Part shown: piece by piece, positions 5,844 to 11,307 of the stretch
Layout of the letters: each line of letters opens with the position of its first letter
Numbering within the stretch: the first letter of the stretch is position 1
Origin: Clostridia bacterium
GTDB lineage: Bacteria; Bacillota; Clostridia; Oscillospirales; CAG-272
Assembly: GCA_024404655.1 (NCBI GenBank)
Contig: JAKSPR010000060.1
Span: 1 to 11,307 of the forward strand
Direction of reading: 5' to 3'
DNA: 11,307 bases
Made by a program: the position numbers and the translations under genes
Notes under the pieces: generated by a model
What the model saw: the letters and a program-made list of their open reading frames with translations, nothing else
Databases searched by the model: none
Told to the model about the DNA's origin: nothing

Positions 5844-7604
5844 ATGCTGAAAACACGGGAATATAAAGCAGACCTCTGTGTGGTCGGCGGCGGTCTTGCC
5901 GGTATGTGTGCGGCGATCGCGGCAGCAAGAGGCGGCGCAAAGGTCGTTCTGATGCAGGAACGGCCGGTGCTGGGCGGCAATGCCTCCGGAGAGATCCGGA
6001 TGTGGGTCTGCGGCGCACAGGGCAAAAACGTCAGAGAGACCGGTATCATGGAAGAGATCGCGCTGGAGAACCTGCGCAGAAATCCGAATAAGAACTATCC
6101 GATCTGGGATTCCATTCTGTGGGATATCGTTGTCAAGGAACCGAATATCACGCTGCTTCTGAACTGCTCCTGCATGGAAGCATCCATGAAAGCGGACAAT
6201 GCCATCGGCAGCGTCACAGGCTGGCAGATGACGACCCAGTGCTTCTGCCGTGTCACTGCGGATCTCTTTGCCGACTGCTCCGGCGACAGTATCCTTGCGC
6301 CTCTGACCGGCGCACACTGCCGCATCGGACGGGAAGCTGCTTCCGAATTCGGCGAGGATGTCAGTACCAAGGTCGAAGACAAGAAGACCATGGGCAACTC
6401 CTGTCTGATCCAGGCCCACAAGGGCACAACACCTGTCAAGTTTACGGCTCCCGATTTTGCGAAGAAGCTGACCGAAGAAGACGTGCGCTACCGCCGTCCT
6501 CACATGGAAAATACCTACGAAAACTACTGGTATCTGGAGCTGGGCGGTGACCGCGACTCCATCGGGGACTGCGAAGTCGTCCGTGATGAGCTGGTCGCGC
6601 TGGCTTATGGTATGTGGGACTACATCAAAAATTCCGGCAAATACCCGGATGCGGATCTCTGGGAGCTGGACTTCCTCGGTTTTCTGCCGGGCAAGCGGGA
6701 ATCCCGCCGTATGATGGGCGAATATTTAATGACCCAGAACGATATCACCTCCGACCGTGCGTTTGAGGACGTTGTCGCCTACGGCGGCTGGCCGCTGGAC
6801 GATCACGATCCCGCAGGCTTTTACTATGACGGTCATCCGAATACCTCCTACAACACTCCTGCTCCTTACGCCATCCCCTACCGGACGCTGTATTCCGAGA
6901 ACATTGAAAACCTGTTCTTTGCGGGACGGAATATCTCCATGACCCATGCGGCTATGTCTTCCACCCGTGTTATGGCGACCTGTGCGGTCTGCGGTCAGGC
7001 GGTCGGTACGGCTGCTGCTGTGGCGGTGAAGTACGGTGCGACGCCGCACGGCGTCTATGCGGAGCATCTTTCCGAACTGCAGGATATGCTGCTCTGGAAT
7101 GACTGTCTGCTGCCCCACCATCCGAGAACGCCCGCTGCGCTGACGAAAAATGCCGAGCTTACCTGCTCCGGTGTCACGGAAGGTCTTGAAAATCTCCGGG
7201 ACGGCAACGACCGTGAAAACGTCTTTGTCTGCGGCAAGGGGGACGTGATCGAGTACCGTTTTGCAAAGCCGGAAAAGGTAAACGAAGTGCGCATCATTTT
7301 TGACTCCGACCTTGACAGAACGACCCTGCCGGGCGACTTCTGTGAACGTCAGCACGCGATGCGCTGCAACCTGCTGCCGGATTCTCCCGTGATGCACCTG
7401 CCCACCACCCTCTGCAGCGCTTACCGCTGTGAGGCTGTGCTGGAAGACGGCTCTGTCTGCACCCTTGCCGATGTGACGGACAACAGCCAGAGACTGATTC
7501 TGATCCCGGGCTGTGAAGCGCATGTTACGGCACTGCGCCTGACCATGACCGAGGCAAACTGCGGCGGAGAAGAAATGCGTCTGTTTGCATTTGAAGCGGA
7601 ATAA
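5844..7604 (+). CDS. FAD-dependent oxidoreductase (FAD_oxidored family)
   Basis: A 586-residue flavoenzyme, apparently cytoplasmic (no signal peptide), of the FAD-dependent oxidoreductase family Pfam calls FAD_oxidored. The N-terminal Rossmann motif is at residues 13-40 (GGGLAG at 15-20, acidic Glu39 for the FAD ribose), followed by LGGNASGE near 44-51. A GDS/DCSGDS stretch near 145-150 and a late FAD-contacting segment around 352-385 (NLFFAGRNIS, then STRVMATCAVCGQAVG) complete the flavin site. Residues ~425-586 are beta-rich with a DVIEYRF/VNEVRIIFDSD pattern resembling a carbohydrate-binding or F5/8-type-like module. Start supported by AAAGGA nine bases upstream. First gene of an operon, 34 bases before the solute-binding protein gene. 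Such enzymes often lie in carbohydrate-use loci, so oxidation of a sugar or sugar acid is plausible, but the substrate is unknown. Confidence 0.88.
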   Translation: MLKTREYKADLCVVGGGLAGMCAAIAAARGGAKVVLMQERPVLGGNASGEIRMWVCGAQGKNVRETGIMEEIALENLRRNPNKNYPIWDSILWDIVVKEPNITLLLNCSCMEASMKADNAIGSVTGWQMTTQCFCRVTADLFADCSGDSILAPLTGAHCRIGREAASEFGEDVSTKVEDKKTMGNSCLIQAHKGTTPVKFTAPDFAKKLTEEDVRYRRPHMENTYENYWYLELGGDRDSIGDCEVVRDELVALAYGMWDYIKNSGKYPDADLWELDFLGFLPGKRESRRMMGEYLMTQNDITSDRAFEDVVAYGGWPLDDHDPAGFYYDGHPNTSYNTPAPYAIPYRTLYSENIENLFFAGRNISMTHAAMSSTRVMATCAVCGQAVGTAAAVAVKYGATPHGVYAEHLSELQDMLLWNDCLLPHHPRTPAALTKNAELTCSGVTEGLENLRDGNDRENVFVCGKGDVIEYRFAKPEKVNEVRIIFDSDLDRTTLPGDFCERQHAMRCNLLPDSPVMHLPTTLCSAYRCEAVLEDGSVCTLADVTDNSQRLILIPGCEAHVTALRLTMTEANCGGEEMRLFAFEAE

Positions 7605-7638
7605 AACAAAAAATGATATAAAGATGAGGTAAACGAAC

Positions 7639-9129
7639 ATGACAAACAATTTCAAGCGTACCTGTGTGCTGCTCCTGCTTGCCTGTGCATCCGCATCCTG
7701 TGTGATGACCGCCTGCGGCGACAGCGGAAACACGCCCGCCGTGACCGGTGCGGCTCCCTCCGGAAACAACACTCAGGCTGTGACCGAAGCCGTTACCGAG
7801 GCTGCTCCCCTTTATGATGACAAGCTGCCGGAAACCGATATGGGCGGCTTCTAGCTGACCTTCCTCAACTACACGGACAGCGCCATCAACTGGGCTCTGA
7901 AAGATATCAACCGTGAAAGCGAAAACGGCGATCAGGTCAACGACGCCATCTATCAGCGCAACCGCCGCATCGAGGAACGCTTCAATGCACAGATCGGCGA
8001 AATCTACACGGACAACCGCGATACCGGCGTTTTCCGCAGTACCGTTATGGCCGGTGACACGGATTTCGATCTGGCTGAAATCTACGACGAGCTTCTGAAC
8101 GGCGTTCACACCTCCGGCGTTCTGGAAACATGGGATATCATGCCTCACATTGATCTGAGCCGTGAATGGTGGAATCAGGACGCAAACGTCATGTTCCGTA
8201 TCGGCGATCAGCAGTATGCGGCAGTGGGTGACTTCAACCTCTCCATGTACTCCAAGAGCTATCTCTACTTCGTCAACAAGGACCTCTACAAGTCCATCGG
8301 CTTTGACGACAATCTGTATGAACTCGTCAAGAGCGGCAAGTGGACCAAGGACAAGCTTCTTGAAATTGCCAAGCAGGGTGCAAAGGACATCGACGGTGAC
8401 GGCAAGATGGGCGACGACGACCAGTACGGTCTTGCAGAGACCACCAAGATCCATTATCAGATGCTGATCACGGGTGCCGGCTATAAGTTCGTCGACATCG
8501 GCAAGGACGGTATGCCGTATTTTGCGGTTCCCGGCAACGAAAAGATGCTCTCCATGATGCAGGAGCTTCTGGGCGATCATGCGGACACCAGCTGGTACTA
8601 CCGTGAGAGCACGCCGATGGGCGGTGTTCCGGATGCGATCTGGGAGAAGGGCCGCACGCTGTTCGTTTCCTCCACCATGTGGAACACGGAAAAATACCGT
8701 GACTACAACTTCGATATCGGTATGATTCCCGCACCGAAGTATGACGAAGCACAGGATCGTTACTACTCCATCACCATCGGCGGTATGGTTACGGTCATTC
8801 CGAAGTCCATCCGTCTGGATTCTTTGGATAATATCGGTATCCTTCTGGAAGCGCTGGCTGCGGATTCTCATTATAACACCCTGCCGGTCTACAAGGAAGT
8901 GACGCTGCAGTCCAAGTACGCAAGAGACGAAGGTTCTGCGGAGATGGTCGATATCATTTTCAGCAGTCAGGTTTATGACCTTGGTGTCACCATCTGGACC
9001 AATGTCCGTTCCACCTACATGGAAGGCGTCTTCCACAAGCTGAACGATACGCTGGTCTCCAAGACCGAATCTCTCTCCAAGTCCATCGAAAAGTCCATTC
9101 AGAAGACCATCGACGCACTGGAAAAGTAA
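7639..9129 (+). pseudogene. Extracellular solute-binding lipoprotein with in-frame TAG
   Basis: A 496-codon gene for an ABC-transporter substrate-binding lipoprotein of the sugar-binding (family 1-like) type. The start has a strong SD (GATGAGGT, 8 bases). Residues 1-25 are a signal peptide ending VMTAC, with Cys26 the probable lipid anchor; 27-66 are a Thr/Ala/Glu-rich linker. The mature domain begins at MGGF and is interrupted by TAG as codon 72. The same frame then continues without error (LTFLNYTDSAINW, NDAIYQRNRRIEERF, VMAGDTDFDLAEIYDELLNG) to a TAA at 9127. Thus the only lesion is one nonsense codon; CAG to TAG would be a single transition. Without readthrough, a 71-residue lipid-tail peptide results; internal starts such as the ATG at 8047 would lack export signals. 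The frame is otherwise well preserved, pointing to a recent mutation, a sequencing error, or suppression. No permease or ATPase genes accompany it. Confidence 0.85.
7852..7854 (+). other. In-frame amber codon in the solute-binding protein gene
   Basis: TAG sits between a Phe codon and CTG, at a point where homologous lipoproteins usually read through a GG-aromatic-X-aromatic/hydrophobic strand at the start of the folded domain. Frame and protein character are unchanged on both sides. None of the other genes in this window uses TAG as its terminator. Confidence 0.9.
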
Positions 9130-9156
9130 TTCTTATTTCCAATCATCTGATAAAGG

Positions 9157-9188
9157 GTATCCCGGAGTACATCCGGGGTACTTTTTTT
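9157..9188 (+). terminator. Rho-independent terminator after the solute-binding protein gene
   Basis: A 10-bp stem (GTATCCCGGA with TCCGGGGTAC, one G-U pair), a 5-nt loop and seven T, 27 bases after the stop codon. It closes the oxidoreductase operon and separates it from the cotJ operon. Confidence 0.92.
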
Positions 9189-9227
9189 GTTGGCACAACA
9201 GCGCTGATCGGCATATTGTGGTAGAGG

Positions 9228-9243
9228 GCGGCGGAGACGCCGC
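9228..9243 (+). other. GNRA-tetraloop hairpin in the cotJ leader
   Basis: A perfect 6-bp GC stem, GCGGCG with CGCCGC, closes a GAGA loop; two G-U pairs can extend it. A GAGA tetraloop belongs to the stable GNRA class. There is no U-tract, so it is not a terminator; it could stabilise the 5' end of the cotJ transcript. It may also be chance in GC-rich DNA. Confidence 0.35.
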
Positions 9244-9267
9244 TTCAAAAGAACACAGAACAAAACG

Positions 9268-9273
9268 AAGGGA
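9268..9273 (+). promoter_or_regulatory. Ribosome binding site fixing the TTG start of cotJA
   Basis: AAGGGA ends nine bases before the TTG at 9283. The first in-frame ATG (9298) would be 24 bases away and has no SD of its own, so the TTG is the better start. Confidence 0.6.
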
Positions 9274-9282
9274 CGAATTTGA

Positions 9283-9516
9283 TTGAACTATCAGAATATG
9301 GATCATCATCCGGGCAGGGACTATACGGAGCATTGTCCGAAGAAACCCATCCCGTATATGCCGGAACATCCGGTCCTTGCCATGGCCTATGTGCCGATGC
9401 AGGAGCTGGGAGCCATGTATCCGCCGTGGGAAGCTCTGAAGCGGGGAACATTGTTCTCCGATCTTGATCTTCCGTTTGAAGGCGAGACGATCGGGGGAGG
9501 GTACTGCCATGACTGA
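9283..9516 (+). CDS. cotJA: Spore coat-associated protein CotJA
   Basis: A 77-residue protein matching CotJA in size and in its conserved core: VPMQELGAMYPPWEALKRG (residues ~37-55), followed by TLF and an aromatic/acidic end. CotJA is made in the mother cell during sporulation and helps place CotJC in the inner coat. First gene of cotJABC. The start is TTG with an SD nine bases upstream. Its 3' end overlaps cotJB by 8 bases, so translation is coupled. In Bacillus subtilis the operon is SigE-dependent; upstream here, CATATTGT at 9212-9219 is a weak fit to a SigE/SigK-type -10, with no convincing -35. The gene is intact although its partner cotJC is broken. Confidence 0.88.
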   Translation: MNYQNMDHHPGRDYTEHCPKKPIPYMPEHPVLAMAYVPMQELGAMYPPWEALKRGTLFSDLDLPFEGETIGGGYCHD

Positions 9517-9775
9517 AAAGAATTCCGGCTATGCGATCCCCTTTGCCATGTGGGATCTGCGGCTCTATCTTGACACGCATCCGTGGGATCTGCGTGCGAT
9601 TCAGGCCTACCGTCAGTTATATGCCCAGGCGGGCGGGGGCGAAAACTATGCCGCTGTGCCCGGTGTGACGCCGCTCAACGGCGGAGAAGCCGAAAACGAT
9701 GCCTCCTGCGATCGCCGCTGGCATTGGGTCGACGGTCCCTGGCCCTGGGAATACGACAGCAAAGGAGGGGACTGA
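9509..9775 (+). CDS. cotJB: Spore coat protein CotJB
   Basis: An 88-residue protein with the CotJB signature: DLRLYLDTHPWDLRAIQAYR near residues 15-34 and a C-terminal tryptophan cluster, WHWVDGPWPWEY, near 72-83. The usual family length is just under 90 residues. CotJB is needed with CotJA for CotJC assembly into the spore coat. It starts at ATG 9509 after a very strong SD (GGGGGAGG, 8 bases) and overlaps the end of cotJA. Between the two signatures is a Gly/Glu/Asn-rich stretch (residues ~42-66) that looks less conserved than the rest. Ends three bases before cotJC. Confidence 0.88.
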   Translation: MTEKNSGYAIPFAMWDLRLYLDTHPWDLRAIQAYRQLYAQAGGGENYAAVPGVTPLNGGEAENDASCDRRWHWVDGPWPWEYDSKGGD

Positions 9776-9778
9776 ACA

Positions 9779-10006
9779 ATGTGGAATTATCAGAAGAAGT
9801 TACAGTTCCCGGTTCACATCTGTAAACCCGACCCCCATCTGGCAAAGATCATCATCACCCAGTACGGTGGTCCCGATGGGGAACTGGGAGCGTCACTGCG
9901 CTATCTCAGCCAACGGTTTGCCATGCCTTATGATACCGTCAGGGGGGCGTTGACGGATATCGGTAAAGCGCTGACGCTAAGTGACACCGGAGCCGAAAAC
10001 CCTTGA
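9779..10006 (+). pseudogene. cotJC: 5' fragment of cotJC, interrupted by a serine-recombinase element
   Basis: CotJC is a Mn-catalase-like spore coat protein of about 190 residues. Here only residues 1-62 are recognisable: MWNYQKKLQFPV, then QYGGPDGELGASLRYLSQRF with Glu35 at the position of the first metal ligand of Mn catalases, then LTDIG. In intact family members LTDIG is followed at once by a T-E-E-L-x-H motif carrying the next ligands; here the frame changes to KALTLSDTGAENP and stops at 10004-10006. The strong SD (AAAGGAGGGG, 8 bases) is intact. The 13 non-native residues come from the inserted element. The break point at GGT (9962-9964), next to a recombinase gene ending at the same place, indicates site-specific integration. 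The 3' part should lie past the element, outside the window. Whether the gene is dead or restored by excision cannot be seen here. Confidence 0.85.
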
Positions 10007-11307
10007 TTTTCCTCACTTTTTTGAGTATCGTTTTCTGCCGATACTGCGGTGTCGGAAAGTGACACCTCTGTTTTCTTACGGAAATCGTGCAGTTTTCCGA
10101 GAACGAACACCCACTTGTGGGGCAGCAGATTCAGCCGAAGCTCCACGCGGTCATCCCTGAAAACCGTCATGTGATCGAGGATGTTCTTGAAAAAAACTTC
10201 GCTTCCCGTTTCACCGCGGACAATCGCGGTGACCTCTTTGCGGATATCACCTGCGAGCTGCGCCGTGTCATAGCGCAGGTTTTCTTTTTGCCGGATCGCC
10301 TGCAGGCGGCTTTGCAGATCGGCAAGCTGCCCATCGTATTTTTCGTTCATGAGTCTCATTTCCTCCTTTGTGACCGTCTGGGAAAAGAACGCATCCAGAA
10401 CGGCCTCTTTCTTTTTTGTGATCTGCTCCATCTTATACTGGAGCTGCTCTTCGGTCTCGGTGCTTCCGGTTTCACCGAGCTGAATGGCCTCCATTGCCAG
10501 TGTCGTCACGTTCTTGATGATCCAGTCGGTGTCCATCTGCAGGCTCTGAACGCTCTTTTTCAGAATCTCCATGGCAACATCATCACGGATCATTCTGCCG
10601 ATATCACAGCCGATCAGATTGCCGTTTTCATCCGTCCGCCCGGCGTATTTGTCTGTTGCCACAAGGCAGCCCCACTTCCGATATTTGGTGCCGTTCTTTA
10701 ACCGCTTATAACGGGAAACGAAGCTGGCTCCGCATTCGCCGCACTTGATCTTGCCGGAGAAGACGTAACGGTTGGAGTGACCGGCTCCCAACTCACCGTG
10801 GTAGTTCCGCTTTTTCAGCTCTGCCTGCACGATGTTCCATAGTTCCCGGTCAATGATCGGTTCGTGGTGATCAGTGAGACAGACCATTTCCTCCTCGCCG
10901 TGGTTGTACTTCTTGGCGTGAGATAAGTAATCCGGCGTGAAGGTCTTTTTCTGCGTAAGATCGCCAACATACTTTTCGTTTCTCAGAATCTTGATGATGT
11001 GGCTGTTCGACCATCTTGTGTTGCCGTTGTAGGTCTTGTAGCCGGCGTCCTGCAGTTCATGCGCGATGATCGTGGTGCCTTTCTTTTCTACGCCGTATTT
11101 GTGAAAGATCAGACGGACGATTTCGGCTCCTTCGGGATTGATCGTCATTTTGCCGTCTTTGACATCGTAGCCGAGCATGGATGTACCGAATACTACACCG
11201 CGCTCCATCTGGCGGGTCTGCCCCCATTTCACGCGGGAGGAGGTCTTGCGGCTCTCCTCCTGTGCGATACTGCCCATGATAGAGAGGCGCAGCTCCGCAT
11301 CCGGTTC
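9928..11307 (-). CDS. Large serine recombinase (5' end outside the window)
   Basis: The visible 459 codons are the C-terminal part of a large serine recombinase; the open frame runs off the right edge. It begins in the helix ending the resolvase catalytic domain (LSIMGSIAQEESR), so the catalytic Ser is outside. Counting from the Met at 11277: recombinase domain ~28-158 (GTSMLGYD, RWSNSHIIKILRNEKYVGD, ELWNIVQAEL), zinc ribbon ~173-226 with Cys179, Cys182, Cys204 and Cys224, a charged coiled coil ~273-335, and a C-terminal domain to ~400. That Met is internal, not the start. The Ser/Asn/Glu-rich tail (~400-449) looks unconserved; its last 11 residues and stop codon (9928-9963) are read from antisense cotJC. 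Such proteins integrate and excise phages and elements, usually with a directionality factor for excision. The gene is convergent with cotJC. Confidence 0.92.
   Translation of the reverse strand, partial: EPDAELRLSIMGSIAQEESRKTSSRVKWGQTRQMERGVVFGTSMLGYDVKDGKMTINPEGAEIVRLIFHKYGVEKKGTTIIAHELQDAGYKTYNGNTRWSNSHIIKILRNEKYVGDLTQKKTFTPDYLSHAKKYNHGEEEMVCLTDHHEPIIDRELWNIVQAELKKRNYHGELGAGHSNRYVFSGKIKCGECGASFVSRYKRLKNGTKYRKWGCLVATDKYAGRTDENGNLIGCDIGRMIRDDVAMEILKKSVQSLQMDTDWIIKNVTTLAMEAIQLGETGSTETEEQLQYKMEQITKKKEAVLDAFFSQTVTKEEMRLMNEKYDGQLADLQSRLQAIRQKENLRYDTAQLAGDIRKEVTAIVRGETGSEVFFKNILDHMTVFRDDRVELRLNLLPHKWVFVLGKLHDFRKKTEVSLSDTAVSAENDTQKSEENQGFSAPVSLSVSALPISVNAPLTVS
9947..9977. other. Probable left attachment-site junction (attL-like) in cotJC
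   Basis: Homology to cotJC ends at the Gly62 codon (9962-9964), so crossover probably lies in or next to CGGTA. A near-perfect 9-bp direct repeat, GCGTTGACG (9947-9955) and GCGCTGACG (9968-9976), straddles the point at a 21-bp period, two helical turns. One copy is in host DNA and one in the element, as half-sites for a recombinase might be. Large serine recombinases use short, non-obvious sites, so the exact boundaries are uncertain. Confidence 0.5.
9965..11307. mobile_element. Left end of an integrated serine-recombinase element (continues right)
   Basis: Everything visible from the cotJC break to the window edge is the recombinase gene plus its terminal sequence. No terminal inverted repeats of the IS type are seen, as expected for a phage-like or integrative element moved by a large serine recombinase. 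Total size and cargo are unknown because the element runs off the window. Location inside a sporulation gene, with the recombinase gene at the edge, is the arrangement of skin-like elements. Confidence 0.75.
9979..10066. repeat. Repeat cluster at the element's left end
   Basis: AAGTGACACC occurs at 9979-9988 and again at 10057-10066. The second copy also forms an inverted repeat with GGTGTC at 10048-10053 (7-base gap). Between the two copies lies a perfect 7-bp inverted repeat, AGTATCG (10024-10030) and CGATACT (10039-10045), with an 8-base loop. All lie inside the unconserved tail of the recombinase gene, so they may be binding sites for recombination proteins or an RNA hairpin near the end of its mRNA. 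Confidence 0.5.

Noticed and set aside
6726..7772. Minus-strand ORFs opposite the FAD oxidoreductase (also 5691-6503)
   Set aside because: The plus frame has an intact FAD motif, promoter and SD. The antisense frames show no recognisable protein features and cross the operon's promoter or gene junction.
7525..9036. A 503-codon minus-strand ORF antisense to the solute-binding protein gene
   Set aside because: Its product is rich in His, Val and Arg with no domain pattern. It mirrors the codon bias of the real gene opposite and has no SD or promoter. The plus strand has a signal peptide, SD and family features.
10087..10701. A 204-codon plus-strand ORF antisense to the recombinase
   Set aside because: The minus frame has the recombinase domain, zinc ribbon and coiled coil. 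The plus frame is a shadow.
9928..11277. Treating the Met at 11277 as the recombinase start
   Set aside because: The frame continues upstream to the window edge with EPDAELRLSI, which fits the end of the resolvase catalytic domain. The gene is therefore cut by the window.
1..11307. CRISPR array, tRNA or rRNA genes
   Set aside because: No regularly spaced long direct repeats, no cloverleaf-like segments with TTC-type T-arm sequences, and no rRNA-like stretches were seen.

Overview
The window looks like chromosomal DNA from an anaerobic, endospore-forming Firmicute of the Clostridia, probably a gut Oscillospiraceae-like organism. The evidence is a cotJ spore-coat operon, SD-driven genes with sigma-A-type promoters, moderately GC-rich codon use, U-tract terminators, and a lipoprotein linker rich in Thr, Glu and Ala of the kind common in gut Clostridia. 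All intact genes here end in TAA or TGA.

Layout. (1) 48-1385: an ArsB/SLC13-type anion permease on the minus strand, with its own promoter and a terminator-like hairpin. (2) 1283-1598: a 316-base divergent intergenic region with no gene. It holds the permease promoter, a threefold 10-bp repeat directly upstream of it, and a plus-strand promoter. (3) 1526-3400: a secreted trigger-factor-like foldase lipoprotein with a strong terminator, then an endonuclease/exonuclease/phosphatase-fold hydrolase. (4) 3413-5537: a bidirectional terminator shared with a convergent minus-strand operon of an M42 aminopeptidase and an AEC-family permease. (5) 5474-5843: a 370-base divergent region with two good promoters, operator-like dyads, a hairpin and one doubtful small membrane ORF. 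(6) 5764-9188: a two-gene operon driven by a consensus promoter, encoding an FAD-dependent oxidoreductase and an extracellular solute-binding lipoprotein. The lipoprotein gene carries an in-frame TAG at codon 72. (7) 9228-9964: the cotJA-cotJB-cotJC spore-coat operon. (8) 9965-11307 and beyond: an integrated element whose large serine recombinase gene lies at the junction and cuts cotJC after codon 62.

The most interesting structure is the cotJC interruption. A spore-coat Mn-catalase-like gene is split just before its expected metal-binding motif by a serine-recombinase element, with the recombinase gene at the very edge and convergent to the broken gene. This has the architecture of skin-like intervening elements (sigK/skin, spsM/SPbeta), which are excised in the mother cell during sporulation. 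The far end of the element and the rest of cotJC lie outside the window, so programmed excision is an inference. A second feature is that the recombinase reading frame crosses the junction and takes its last 11 codons from the antisense strand of cotJC, so its C-terminus should change when the element excises.
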